From Muribaculaceae bacterium Isolate-036 (Harlan) (GTDB lineage: Bacteria > Bacteroidota > Bacteroidia > Bacteroidales > Muribaculaceae): a stretch of DNA of 64,000 nucleotides. Location: NCBI GenBank assembly GCA_003833075.1, contig RIAY01000008.1:1-64000 (forward strand), read 5' to 3'. Shown piece after piece: positions 52,574 to 61,916 of this stretch; position 1 is the first letter of the stretch; each line of letters opens with the position of its first letter. The notes under the pieces are model-generated. The model had not been told where the DNA came from. It saw only the letters and a list, made by a program, of their open reading frames with translations, and did no database searches. Both the position numbers and the translations under genes were made by a program.

Positions 52574-52587
52574 CGTGCACGTGCACG
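52574..52587. promoter_or_regulatory. 14-bp perfect palindrome upstream of the LacI-type gene
   Basis: CGTGCACGTGCACG is a perfect palindrome about 50 bases upstream of the -7 box at 52637 and 117 bases before the ATG. LacI-family proteins bind such CG-centred palindromes. It is a candidate operator for self-control. Confidence 0.55.
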
Positions 52588-52703
52588 TTTACACTGCAAA
52601 TATATTAGAACTTTTTTATATTTCCAAAAAAAATGATAATTTTGTAGTGATTTTTATAAAAAAGTCTGTCTGCTCAGACTTCATAATTACCACTTAATGC
52701 CAT

Positions 52704-53777
52704 ATGGCTAAAACAAATAAGATAAATAGCACTCCTGTCCAGGCAACAATATTCGATGTGGCAAGAATGTGCAACGTTTCGCGAGGCACGGTTGACCGCG
52801 TCATTCATAATCGCGGGCGCGTGTCGCAAGATACTGTAGACAAAGTGAAACGCGCAATCGAGATTCTCGGGTACAGTCCCAATCTGAACGCATCGATTCT
52901 TGCGTCAAAGAAAACATATACATTCGCATGTCTTATCCCGGGGTTTGAACATGGCGAATACTGGGAAAAAATACACGAGGGTTTTATTGCAGGTGCCAAC
53001 TCTCTGTATAATTACAACATAGAGGTAGACTTCCATTTCTATGACCAGACAAATCCTGAGTCTTACATCAGATGCACGGATGATATTCTTGCCTCTCGTC
53101 CTCACGGAGTGATAATGAACACTACGTTCAAAGAAGAGACAATACGTTTTGCCGGTATGCTTGACGAAGAGGGAATACCCTTCGCATTCGTAGACGACAA
53201 GTTCGACGGATTGAATTATACTGTATATTACGGTATGGATCCTTATAAAAGCGGTCGCCTTGGCGCATTTCTTCTGACAAATCATTTTAATCCAGATGAG
53301 CTTCTGCTCGTCCGACTCATCCGTGACACCAATCACAAGGCGGACCCCAACGCCAAGCGAAGACAGGGGTTTCTTGACTATATATCGATGAAATTCCCGG
53401 AATGCCGGATTCATACAGTTTTCATTAATCCTACAGATCCACAGCAGATATATGTAACACTGAAAGACTTCTTTGCAAACAATCCGGATGTAAAACACCT
53501 CATAATGATAAATTCGCGCATATTCCTCATAGACGAGTATCTGCGCGAGAACCCTGACACGAAACGTGTGGTCGTAGGATTTGACGATATAGAACCTAAT
53601 CTGGCAAGCCTGAGAAGCGGACACATAGAGTTTCTTGTAACGCGCCATATATCAAGCCAGTCGAGGCTCGCGCTGACAACATTTGCAGAATGCGTCATAA
53701 GAGGCGTAAAACCTCAGAAACGAGACAATTTCCTGCACATGGATATTCTGCACAGACTCAATATGGATGATTATTAG
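52704..53777 (+). CDS. LacI-family transcriptional regulator
   Basis: This 357-residue protein has the LacI helix-turn-helix and hinge at about 14-68 (FDVARMCNVSRGTVDRVIHNRG, then LGYSPNLNA). A periplasmic-binding-protein-like effector domain fills the rest (about 75-345; GFDDIEPNLASL). The effector is probably a sugar, but no sugar operon is adjacent, so it may act at a distance or regulate itself. It is apparently monocistronic. Confidence 0.92.
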   Translation: MAKTNKINSTPVQATIFDVARMCNVSRGTVDRVIHNRGRVSQDTVDKVKRAIEILGYSPNLNASILASKKTYTFACLIPGFEHGEYWEKIHEGFIAGANSLYNYNIEVDFHFYDQTNPESYIRCTDDILASRPHGVIMNTTFKEETIRFAGMLDEEGIPFAFVDDKFDGLNYTVYYGMDPYKSGRLGAFLLTNHFNPDELLLVRLIRDTNHKADPNAKRRQGFLDYISMKFPECRIHTVFINPTDPQQIYVTLKDFFANNPDVKHLIMINSRIFLIDEYLRENPDTKRVVVGFDDIEPNLASLRSGHIEFLVTRHISSQSRLALTTFAECVIRGVKPQKRDNFLHMDILHRLNMDDY

Positions 53778-54041
53778 GATAAAGGTAAACCTTCCTGTCT
53801 CCTGTCTACAATCACCAGTCAAAATGATATGGTTTCGTATATCCGAGAAGGTCATGACATCTCATCCAAACGTACAGTTACATTTATTAACATCTGATTT
53901 AATAATAGTTAAAGGATTTATTCCGTTTAAACCTATCGTTTTTTCATCTGTCTTATAACTGAAATCCAATTGGAACGGAAACACTGGAGTCATAGCATTT
54001 CAGATGCCGGTTCCGGTTCAAAAGTTTAACACAGTAATAAA

Positions 54042-54602
54042 ATGAAAGAAATGAAAAAAGCGATAATAGGTCTGGCTTTCCTTTCTATAGCCGCACTCCC
54101 CTTCTCTGCATCAGCCCAGAATCAGGCAGACAAGTCTTGTAATTCAAAGACAGAGTGCATAAACAAAAACAGACAATGTGCGAAATCCGACAAAAAAGGC
54201 AAATGCTGCAAAATTCGCAAATGCAAAGACGCACGACCCGATCTGTTTGAAGGCATCGAGCTGACAACCGAGCAGCAAGGAAAAATAGAGGCATTGAACA
54301 ATGCCGCCAAATTGTCTCGCCAGCAGATTAAAGAACAGGCTAAAAATGCCCGTGAGAAAAAAGACACCACTTACAATCCACGTGCGGCACATAAAGAATT
54401 GCGCGGTAAATACATCAACGACCTCGGTGAGATTCTGACATCAGAACAGATGGTCGTGTATCTCAAGAATTTCTATGTCAACAACGCATCGCACCACAGA
54501 GGCAAGAAAGCGATCGCCATGAAACACGGAAAACACCAGTGCAATGGCAAGGGGATGCGACACGGCAATATTTCCGCCCCGACGCAAAATGCTTCAAAAT
54601 AG
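54042..54602 (+). CDS. Periplasmic Cys/His-rich protein with LTxxQ (Spy/CpxP-like) motif
   Basis: This 186-residue protein has a signal peptide ending SASA (about residue 25). Next is a segment with seven cysteines (SCNSKTECINKNRQC, KCCKIRKC) in about 35 residues, then ELTTEQQGKIEALNNAAKLS, an LTxxQ helix typical of Spy/CpxP envelope chaperones. The tail is rich in His and Lys (KHGKHQCNGKGMRHG). The mix suggests a metal-responsive or periplasmic chaperone role, by analogy to Spy/CnrX-type sensors. No regulator gene is next to it. About 260 bases upstream show no other gene. Confidence 0.75.
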   Translation: MKEMKKAIIGLAFLSIAALPFSASAQNQADKSCNSKTECINKNRQCAKSDKKGKCCKIRKCKDARPDLFEGIELTTEQQGKIEALNNAAKLSRQQIKEQAKNAREKKDTTYNPRAAHKELRGKYINDLGEILTSEQMVVYLKNFYVNNASHHRGKKAIAMKHGKHQCNGKGMRHGNISAPTQNASK

Positions 54603-54671
54603 ACACACAAACAGGTAAAAACAAGGTTAGTTATTAGTTATTAGGTGAATAAGTGATTTTAAACAAACCCC

Positions 54672-54710
54672 AAGGCGTCTGTGTTCACACTGGGTGAATA
54701 CAGACGCCTT
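54672..54710. terminator. Bidirectional terminator between the LTxxQ gene and aguB
   Basis: 17-bp arms with one mismatch (54672-54688 and 54694-54710; outer part AAGGCGTCTGT/ACAGACGCCTT) are followed by TTTCATTTT on the plus side. It serves the two convergent genes. Confidence 0.82.
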
Positions 54711-54736
54711 TCATTTTATACGCCATATGTCTGTTG

Positions 54737-55624
54737 TCAGATCAAGAATCTTTTGGTAATTTCGCCATAGTTCTCAATCCTGCGGTCTCTTAGAAACGGC
54801 CACCAGCGGCGCACATCCTCCGAACGGCCGAGATCTACCTCCACAACCTCCTCCACAGGAGCGTTGTCAGGTGCCTCGAAAAGGAATTCTCCTTGCGGTC
54901 CAGCCACAAAACTTGAACCCCAGAAGTCTATCCCGGAAGTCTGGCTCGAAGGGTCTTCCTCAAAACCGCATCTGTTTACACTTATTACCGGCAAACCGTT
55001 AGCCACTGCATGTCCTCGCTGCACAGTTATCCACGCCTCTCTCTGCCGCTCCTTTTCATCCTGCGGATCATCCGGATTCCAACCTATTGCAGTGGGATAT
55101 ATCAGTACTTCCGCACCACGCATAGCCATGAGACGCGCTGCCTCCGGATACCACTGATCCCAGCATACAAGCACACCGAGACGTCCTATTGAAGTATCTA
55201 TCGGCTCGAAGCCAAGGTCTCCGGGTGTAAAATAAAACTTCTCATAAAAACCGGGATCGTCAGGAATATGCATCTTGCGGTATATCCCGGCAACAGATCC
55301 ATCTGTCTCAAAAACAACCGCCGTGTTATGATAAAGCCCCGGAGCCCTGCGTTCGAACGTGCTTGTGACTATGACGACATTGTTGTTAGCCGCCGCACTC
55401 CCGTAAAACTCCGTGAAGTCACCCGGGAGCGTCTGTGCCAGATCGAAATTGTCGACATTTTCTGTCTGGCAGAAATAAAGAGAGTCATGCAGTTCTGAAA
55501 GCACGACAAGGCGTGCGCCCTCGGACGCGAGATTCTCTATTGCCGTCAGATTTCGCGCTCTGTTGAAATCAATATCCTCAATAAAGGAATGCTGGACTAT
55601 TCCAACCGGAAGTTTACTGCTCAT
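54737..55624 (-). CDS. aguB: N-carbamoylputrescine amidase
   Basis: This 295-residue carbon-nitrogen hydrolase has the Glu-Lys-Cys triad: Glu in LSELHDSLYF near 45, Lys in YRKMHIPDDPGFYEKFYF near 120 and Cys in VLVCWDQWYPEAAR near 155. The YFTPGDLGF and NRCGFE segments match plant and bacterial AguB. It converts N-carbamoylputrescine to putrescine, CO2 and ammonia. Its ATG lies inside the end of aguA (11-base overlap), so the two steps of agmatine degradation are translationally coupled. Confidence 0.93.
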   Translation of the reverse strand: MSSKLPVGIVQHSFIEDIDFNRARNLTAIENLASEGARLVVLSELHDSLYFCQTENVDNFDLAQTLPGDFTEFYGSAAANNNVVIVTSTFERRAPGLYHNTAVVFETDGSVAGIYRKMHIPDDPGFYEKFYFTPGDLGFEPIDTSIGRLGVLVCWDQWYPEAARLMAMRGAEVLIYPTAIGWNPDDPQDEKERQREAWITVQRGHAVANGLPVISVNRCGFEEDPSSQTSGIDFWGSSFVAGPQGEFLFEAPDNAPVEEVVEVDLGRSEDVRRWWPFLRDRRIENYGEITKRFLI

Positions 55625-56666
55625 ATACTGTAGAATTAAATAGATTGTCAGGAATCTGCATTGTCGCGCAATGCAAAGAACCGTGCTGTTTGATCAGTGT
55701 GGAACACTCGACTGGCACAACCCGATGTCCGGGAAATGCGATTTTAACCGTGTTGCACGCAAGAGTGTCATTCTCCGGCTGCGAATAAACCGGCATAAAG
55801 ACAGTGTCCGGTGTGACGAGATAATTCGCATATGAAGCCGGCAGACGCTCTCCCGACTCATCATATATAGCCGAGGGCAGAGGTAGTTCAACAAGATTAT
55901 ACGGATTGCCCTCCGGCGTACGGAACAAGGTCAGTTGCGCGCGCATTTTCAGCAATTCCTCAAAATGAGGGTCATCCATATCCCGGCATCCTGTAAAAAG
56001 GATAGTGTTTCCGGGAGCCATCCGGCAAAGGGTGTCGATATGCGAGTCCGTATCATCGCCTGCCAATGCGCCGTAATCAAGCCATAACACGTGCTCGGCT
56101 CCGAGACGTTTTCCGAGAATCTCATTCAACTCCCCCTTTGAATGACCACCGTTTCTGTTTGGCGAGCACAGGCACGTCGAAGTAGTGAGCAGTGTTCCGC
56201 ATCCGTCGGTTTCAATCGACCCTCCTTCAAGAATGAAATCCCTCTCGTTTCTGTATGTTTCAGGCATTATGACAGATCTGTCTCGTAGAAAGAGATTGAC
56301 AAGGTTGTCTTTTGCGGAGGCAAATTTAAGTCCCCAGCCGTTAAATCCGAAGTCGAGCGCACGCAACCTATCACCCCTGACCACGGAAATCGGCCCGTAA
56401 TCACGCGTCCAGGTATCGTTATACTCAGCTTCTATCAGAGTCACCTTTGACAAGTCGCACTCCTGCAACAGTTCTCCGGCCGACACACGGTCGACAACAA
56501 GCACCACACAATGAAGACCGTTGTCTGTGAATGACCGGATCATCCGGCGATACTGATCGCGGGCTTCCTCAAGAATATAATCCCAATCTGTATGCCGCTC
56601 AGGCAGTGCCAGCAAAACTGAACTGCAACTCTCCCATTCGGCTATAAGTCTTATTTCTTTATTCAT
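55614..56666 (-). CDS. aguA: Agmatine deiminase
   Basis: This 350-residue guanidine-modifying enzyme has WTRDYGP near 90 and FILEGGSIETDGCGT near 143. DTDSHIDTLCRMA carries the catalytic His, and GSLHCATMQIP near 330 carries the nucleophilic Cys. It turns agmatine into N-carbamoylputrescine plus ammonia. With aguB it makes putrescine from arginine-derived agmatine. An arginine decarboxylase gene is not in this window. The promoter region lies in the 89 bases shared with the divergent DUF1599 gene. Confidence 0.94.
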   Translation of the reverse strand: MNKEIRLIAEWESCSSVLLALPERHTDWDYILEEARDQYRRMIRSFTDNGLHCVVLVVDRVSAGELLQECDLSKVTLIEAEYNDTWTRDYGPISVVRGDRLRALDFGFNGWGLKFASAKDNLVNLFLRDRSVIMPETYRNERDFILEGGSIETDGCGTLLTTSTCLCSPNRNGGHSKGELNEILGKRLGAEHVLWLDYGALAGDDTDSHIDTLCRMAPGNTILFTGCRDMDDPHFEELLKMRAQLTLFRTPEGNPYNLVELPLPSAIYDESGERLPASYANYLVTPDTVFMPVYSQPENDTLACNTVKIAFPGHRVVPVECSTLIKQHGSLHCATMQIPDNLFNSTVYEQ

Positions 56667-56755
56667 AGTTCAAAAATAACAACTATTCCCGAATATTTGA
56701 AGCGTTTCTTGATTTTTTTTTGTATTTTCGCAGTTAAATCAAACTTGACTATATT

Positions 56756-57301
56756 ATGTCTGACCATAACACACAGGAAGAATTTGCAGCTGTCAAGGCT
56801 GTATGTCGCGACATCTTTGAGAAAAAACTCAAAGACTATGGCACCTCTTGGCGCATAATGCGACCTTCAAGTCTGACAGACCAGATATTTATCAAGGCGC
56901 GCAGAATACGTTCTCTTGAAGAGAAAGGGATCGAGGCTGCAGCCGTGAACGAAGGTATTGAACCGGAATTTATCGGAATTGTGAATTATTGCGCAATAGC
57001 ACTCATTCAGCTCGATCTCGGAGCCGGAGACACTCTGGATACAGAAGAGGCATTGAGACTTTATAACGAAAAAATCGACGCCGCGACTGCACTTATGCTT
57101 AACAAGAATCATGACTATGACGAGGCATGGAGAGAAATGCGTGTAAGCTCTTTCACAGACATAATTCTCCAGAAACTAATGCGCACCAAGGAGATCGAGG
57201 ACCATCAAGGGAAAACGATCATAAGCGAGGGAATAGATGCAAACTACATGGATATGATAAATTATGCTTTATTCGCACTTATCAAAATTAGGTTCTCCTG
57301 A
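56756..57301 (+). CDS. DUF1599-family protein with an internal repeat
   Basis: This 181-residue protein has two similar halves: KLKDYGTSWRIMRPSSLTDQIFIKARRIRSLEEKG and KNHDYDEAWREMRVSSFTDIILQKLMRTKEIEDHQG, each with YGxxW/YDEAW and SxTDxI. This duplicated pattern defines DUF1599, proposed to be linked to nucleotide modification. It is cytoplasmic. The function is unknown. Its 3' end overlaps the start of the DoxX-like gene by 38 bases, so they are co-transcribed. Confidence 0.88.
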   Translation: MSDHNTQEEFAAVKAVCRDIFEKKLKDYGTSWRIMRPSSLTDQIFIKARRIRSLEEKGIEAAAVNEGIEPEFIGIVNYCAIALIQLDLGAGDTLDTEEALRLYNEKIDAATALMLNKNHDYDEAWREMRVSSFTDIILQKLMRTKEIEDHQGKTIISEGIDANYMDMINYALFALIKIRFS

Positions 57302-58538
57302 CCCGGAATCAGGCAAGGTCAGATGCATTACCTGGATTATCCGGGAACTGACAGCCGCTGTATTCATCTTCTCCGGATTTGTCAAGGCGATAGACCCATG
57401 GGGAACGCTATATAAAGTTGAAGACTATCTTGCTGCGATGGGCATATCGGTATGGCCGAATCTTGTGACTGTTGGAGTTTTCTTCTTGTGCGCAATAGAA
57501 TTTTTCATAGGTGTATGTCTCGCTTTGGGATGCTTCAGGAGAGGCAGCGCAATCTTCAGCCTTGCATTGATGTGCGTCATGTTGCCTCTGACGCTATGGA
57601 TAGCGGTATTTAATCCTGTTGCCGACTGCGGATGCTTCGGTGATGCATATATAATATCCAATTGGGCAACATTCTGGAAAAATGTAGTATTGTTCGCATT
57701 TGCCTTATGGCTTGTGCGATACAACAGATATTGCGCATGCATAATAACACCTGCGATACAATGGATTGCCTTCATAGTGACCGCTCTGTTTATCTGCCTC
57801 ATAGAGCTTGCAGGATATCTGTATCAGCCGCTGATTGATTTCAGACCCTTCAAGGCTGGCTCTACGCTTGTCGAACATACCGACAACTTTGAACCGGAAT
57901 ACGTTTTCACCTATGCAAAAAATGGCGTTAATAAGGATTTCACAATCGACAACCTTCCCGATGAAAGCGAAGGTTGGGTATTTGTTGACCGCAAACCGAC
58001 CTCAGGTGAAGAGACCGCCACTGAAACAGACGGGTTCCATATATGGGATGGCAACGAGGATGTGACAGAAGAAGTTCTTGACGATGATGAAGACAGGATA
58101 CTGCTTCTTATGCCTGACATGGGAAATGTATCTATATCGACAACATGGAAAATCAACTCGCTTTATGACTGGGCAACAAGACACGGAATTGACATGATAG
58201 CGGCTGTGTCGGGGACTGACGCGGAGATCGATAATTGGAACGACCTCTCGATGCCCGACTACCCGATATATACGGCAGATGACACAGCAATCAAGGAACT
58301 CGCAAGAGGAAACCCCGCTGTAGTATATGTAAGGAAAGGTATAGTGGAATGGAAAAGCACCTTGAGGGCAATTAACACAGATGATTTCATGGCAGACAGC
58401 ACATCTGCCGACCCGATGAGCTTCGCCCATGACAACAGACGCATGCTCCTCAATTTTTCTTACCTGTATCTGTCTGTCATGGCTCTTATGATAATGGCAT
58501 CATGTATGCCGGCGATAAAGAGATTGTTATGGAAATAG
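57264..58538 (+). CDS. BT_3928-like membrane protein (DoxX/MauE-type fold)
   Basis: This 424-residue protein has four hydrophobic helices in its first 170 residues (FIFSGFVKAIDPWGTLYK near 32, CAIEFFIGVCLALG, and FNPVADCGCFGDAY near 115 with the MauE/DoxX-type CGCFG). A soluble C-terminal half (about 195-400) follows, then a last helix near 405. The CGCFG motif suggests redox or quinone-linked chemistry; the actual function is unknown. Start: the ATG at 57264 overlaps DUF1599, and no later start precedes the first helix. Confidence 0.82.
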   Translation: MLYSHLSKLGSPDPESGKVRCITWIIRELTAAVFIFSGFVKAIDPWGTLYKVEDYLAAMGISVWPNLVTVGVFFLCAIEFFIGVCLALGCFRRGSAIFSLALMCVMLPLTLWIAVFNPVADCGCFGDAYIISNWATFWKNVVLFAFALWLVRYNRYCACIITPAIQWIAFIVTALFICLIELAGYLYQPLIDFRPFKAGSTLVEHTDNFEPEYVFTYAKNGVNKDFTIDNLPDESEGWVFVDRKPTSGEETATETDGFHIWDGNEDVTEEVLDDDEDRILLLMPDMGNVSISTTWKINSLYDWATRHGIDMIAAVSGTDAEIDNWNDLSMPDYPIYTADDTAIKELARGNPAVVYVRKGIVEWKSTLRAINTDDFMADSTSADPMSFAHDNRRMLLNFSYLYLSVMALMIMASCMPAIKRLLWK

Positions 58539-59002
58539 AATTACTAACCATAGGCAAGACATCCATAGGGTTCGTTGAGAATGGCATAGGCGAATACACG
58601 AAGAGACTTAAGCACTATATCCCCTACAGCATCAGGTCTCTTCCCGATGTTAAAAATGCGTCCCGTATGGATCAGACCAGACAGAAAGAAGCAGAAGGTC
58701 AAAAAATCATAGATTCATTGACTCCGTCAGACTTCGTTGTTCTTCTTGACGAAAGAGGGAAACAATATTCCTCTGTGGAGTTTTCCTCATTCATCGAAAA
58801 ACAGATGTTATCCGGCCGCCGCAAGACAGTGTTCGTTGTCGGCGGTCCATACGGATTTTCCAAAGAAGTATACGAACGGGCGGATTCCCTGCTGTCACTA
58901 TCAAAAATGACGTTTAACCATGAAATGGTGCGGCTTTTCTTTACTGAGCAGATCTACAGGGCAATGACCATTCTCCGTGGCGAACCATATCACCATGAAT
59001 AA
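58529..59002 (+). CDS. rlmH: 23S rRNA pseudouridine-1915 N3-methyltransferase
   Basis: This 157-residue SPOUT-class methyltransferase ends in the family signature FNHEMVRLFFTEQIYRAM, then GEPYHHE. VVGGPYGFS near 110 gives the SAM-binding knot. It methylates helix 69 of 23S rRNA. I chose the ATG at 58529, which overlaps the stop of the previous gene by ten bases; a frame nine codons longer lies inside that gene. Confidence 0.95.
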   Translation: MEIELLTIGKTSIGFVENGIGEYTKRLKHYIPYSIRSLPDVKNASRMDQTRQKEAEGQKIIDSLTPSDFVVLLDERGKQYSSVEFSSFIEKQMLSGRRKTVFVVGGPYGFSKEVYERADSLLSLSKMTFNHEMVRLFFTEQIYRAMTILRGEPYHHE

Positions 59003-59087
59003 AACAGGCATGCTCCACCCATGCTTGTCCGTAAACCAAATATTATTTGTAACAGCTGATAAATTAATGAACATATAAAACCTAAAT

Positions 59088-59936
59088 ATGAAAACGACTG
59101 ACGAACTTATCGATGATCTCCTGAACCTCGCGTTTGCCGAAGACCTCGGCGATGGCGACCATACCACACTTTCAACTATTCCGGCAGACGCCATGGGACG
59201 TTCCAGACTCATAATAAAGGAAGACGGAATACTCGCCGGCGTTGACATAGCGGAGAAAGTGCTGCACAAAGTCGACCCGACAATCAAAATGACAGTTATG
59301 CTCAAGGACGGTACCGAAGTCAAGAAAGGCGACATAGCGTTCACTGCCGAAGGACCGGTCAGATCACTTCTGATTGCTGAAAGGACTATGCTCAATATCA
59401 TGCAGCGCATGAGCGGAGTTGCGACAATGACCCGCCGCTATCAGGATGAACTGAAAGGTTTGCACACACGTGTTCTTGATACGCGTAAGACAACCCCCGG
59501 AATGCGCATGCTTGAGAAAGAGGCTGTAAAAATGGGAGGTGGAACAAATCACCGTATCGGTCTCTTCGACATGATTCTCATAAAGGACAACCACATTGAT
59601 TTCGCCGGAGGCATAGAGAAAGCCATCAGCCGCGCCAACGACTATTGCAGAGAAAACGGCAAAGACCTGAAAATAGAGGTTGAGGTCCGCAGTCTCGATG
59701 ACATACGCCGCGTACTTTCCCACGGTGGAGTGGATCGCATAATGTTCGACAATTTCACCCCGGCACTCACCAAAGAAGCGGTAGCCCTTGTCAATGGCAA
59801 AGTAGAAACTGAATCATCCGGCGGCATCACACTTGAAAACCTCCGCGAATATGGCGAGGCAGGCGTAGACTTCATCTCTGTCGGCGCTCTTACCCACTCA
59901 GTCAAAGGTCTTGACATGTCTTTCAAAGCATATTGA
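59088..59936 (+). CDS. nadC: Nicotinate-nucleotide pyrophosphorylase (carboxylating)
   Basis: This 282-residue enzyme has AEDLGDGDHTT at the N-terminus, the family motif LDTRKTTPGMR near 126, MGGGTNHRIGLFDMILIKDNH near 147 and EVEVRSLDD. It makes nicotinate mononucleotide from quinolinate and PRPP in NAD synthesis. nadA and nadB are not in this window. A restriction-modification pair begins five bases after its stop, breaking what may otherwise be a nadC-yraN neighbourhood. Confidence 0.95.
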   Translation: MKTTDELIDDLLNLAFAEDLGDGDHTTLSTIPADAMGRSRLIIKEDGILAGVDIAEKVLHKVDPTIKMTVMLKDGTEVKKGDIAFTAEGPVRSLLIAERTMLNIMQRMSGVATMTRRYQDELKGLHTRVLDTRKTTPGMRMLEKEAVKMGGGTNHRIGLFDMILIKDNHIDFAGGIEKAISRANDYCRENGKDLKIEVEVRSLDDIRRVLSHGGVDRIMFDNFTPALTKEAVALVNGKVETESSGGITLENLREYGEAGVDFISVGALTHSVKGLDMSFKAY

Positions 59937-59940
59937 AATA

Positions 59941-61176
59941 ATGACAAAAAAAGATAGCAAGGAATTCTGGAATTTAAGTCACTTCCCTGCAAAATCATCA
60001 AAACTAAAAAGGAACCAATTGATTATAAAGGAATACGATTACCAATCCCTTTATGATCAATTGGCAATGATGTCTCATTATTATCATAACTATGATGAAC
60101 TTTCAGACAGTGAGAGGCGTGATATAAAATCCTATATTTCCAATACTATCAATCACATATATCCTGAATCAAGATTGACTGATACAGACATTTCTGCTGA
60201 AGAATGGACACAGATGGATTTATTTACATCGCTTATAGATGTTCCGTTCCCAAACAGAAAAATAAATAAATTCAGATTTATCGATCTTTTTGCAGGTATA
60301 GGAGGCATAAGATTGCCTTTCAGCGAACTTGGTGGCAAGTGTGTGTTTTCCTCTGAATGGGATAAGCACGCACAATCATCATATATCCATAATTATGGCG
60401 AAGTGCCATTTGGTGACATTACAAAAATTCGAGAAGATTTCATACCTGCTCACGACATCCTTCTGGCGGGCTTTCCGTGTCAGGCATTTTCCATTATAGG
60501 TAAAATGAAAGGATTTGAAGACACACGTGGAACTCTGTTTTTCGATGTAGCCAGAATCCTCAAATACCATAAGCCGAAGGCATTCCTTTTGGAAAATGTC
60601 AAACAACTTGTAACCCATGACAAAGGGAACACCTTCAGAACCATTCTGCATACCTTGGAAGATTTAGGTTACCATGTGAAATGGAAAATCCTCAATGCCT
60701 TGGATTTCGGAGTGCCTCAAAAAAGAGAAAGAACAATCATTGTGGGATTCCTTGATCAGGATAAATATGAGAGATTCAATTTTGATTTTACTCCAAGACC
60801 ATATGATTTATCTGCCATCATAGAGAATGACAATGAAGTTGATTCCAGTTTGTTCGCATCTGAGGATATCAGAATTAAAAGATTGCAGCGCATAAAAGGG
60901 AAAAAAGTCTTTTATCCCTCCATATGGCATGAGAACAAATCAGGAAATATTTCAATACTTCCATATGCATGCGCGTTAAGAACCGGTGCCTCATATAATT
61001 ATTTATTAGTAAATGGCTACAGAAGACCTTCCTCAAGAGAGCTTTTAAGGCTTCAGGGATTCCCGGAAAAATTTGAAATAGTAGTATCTCATTCAGAAAT
61101 AAGGAGACAGACAGGTAATTCTGTAGCTGTACCCATGATTCGTGAGGTTGCAAAAAAGATCGTTGAATTATTATGA
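59941..61176 (+). CDS. DNA (cytosine-5) methyltransferase
   Basis: This 411-residue methyltransferase carries the C5 motifs in order: FIDLFAGIGGIRLPF near 108 (I), AGFPCQAFS near 170 (IV, catalytic Cys), FLLENVKQL near 208 (VI), PQKRERTIIVGF near 250 (VIII), RELLRLQGFP near 360 (IX) and RQTGNSVAVPM near 390 (X). About 105 residues precede motif I, an unusual N-terminal extension. I chose the ATG at 59941, five bases after nadC; a longer frame overlaps nadC. Base composition is more A/T-rich than its neighbours, a sign of transfer. Confidence 0.95.
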   Translation: MTKKDSKEFWNLSHFPAKSSKLKRNQLIIKEYDYQSLYDQLAMMSHYYHNYDELSDSERRDIKSYISNTINHIYPESRLTDTDISAEEWTQMDLFTSLIDVPFPNRKINKFRFIDLFAGIGGIRLPFSELGGKCVFSSEWDKHAQSSYIHNYGEVPFGDITKIREDFIPAHDILLAGFPCQAFSIIGKMKGFEDTRGTLFFDVARILKYHKPKAFLLENVKQLVTHDKGNTFRTILHTLEDLGYHVKWKILNALDFGVPQKRERTIIVGFLDQDKYERFNFDFTPRPYDLSAIIENDNEVDSSLFASEDIRIKRLQRIKGKKVFYPSIWHENKSGNISILPYACALRTGASYNYLLVNGYRRPSSRELLRLQGFPEKFEIVVSHSEIRRQTGNSVAVPMIREVAKKIVELL

Positions 61177-61916
61177 AAAAACCAAGGCTTAGAGACTCAA
61201 AATATCTTGAAAGTTCCATTTACCCTATTGATAATATACAGGAAGACATTATTATCAAGATTGCCGGATCCATTATCTATCTCATTTACACCGGCAGGAA
61301 TGACATGACCGGTGATGACTGGGGCAATATCTTTGCAAATGCGATAGAGGGAGAGCACCTGAGCAGTCCTCTTGGAATTGCCGATGTGGTAAAAGACAAG
61401 ACAGCATGGTCTATGAAAACAGTAAAGAACGCCAACCCTTTAATTGCGACTAATGTCAGACTCATAAGCGGCAGATGCTCTCCAGATTATTCCTATGGAA
61501 TAACAGATCCACATGCCGACATTCAAAAAACCGGAGAGGCAGTGCTGGCAATATGGAACTCCAGGGTTGACATAGCTCTTGCACACTACAATACGGTTCG
61601 TATTGGTGTTCTTGTCAGAAGCAATGATCTTCAAGAATTTGTGTATTTTGAAGAGTATCTGGAACACTTCAGATTATCACAATATATCTGGAAAGAAAAT
61701 CCCAGAGGGAATCTGGAAGGATATGACAAATATTCTGGTAACAAACACTTCATATGGCAACCTCACGGATCTCAATTTACAATTCTATGCAATATTCCCG
61801 ACAATGGCATAAAATTCCGGGTAAAACATCCTCGACCCATGACAGAAAAAGAGGTTCTTGATTCTTTGAATTTCAGTTCAGAATGGATTGAGTTTATTGA
61901 CAACAAATCAAAATAA
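61173..61916 (+). CDS. Probable type II restriction endonuclease
   Basis: This 247-residue protein overlaps the methyltransferase stop (ATGA) and is therefore its likely partner. It contains a possible PD-(D/E)XK core: GIADVV near 70 followed by AWSMKTVK, with Asp and Lys spaced as in many restriction enzymes. No named endonuclease family is recognised with confidence. It is A/T-rich like the methyltransferase. Its TAA overlaps the ATG of yraN. The specificity is unknown. Confidence 0.75.
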   Translation: MKKPRLRDSKYLESSIYPIDNIQEDIIIKIAGSIIYLIYTGRNDMTGDDWGNIFANAIEGEHLSSPLGIADVVKDKTAWSMKTVKNANPLIATNVRLISGRCSPDYSYGITDPHADIQKTGEAVLAIWNSRVDIALAHYNTVRIGVLVRSNDLQEFVYFEEYLEHFRLSQYIWKENPRGNLEGYDKYSGNKHFIWQPHGSQFTILCNIPDNGIKFRVKHPRPMTEKEVLDSLNFSSEWIEFIDNKSK

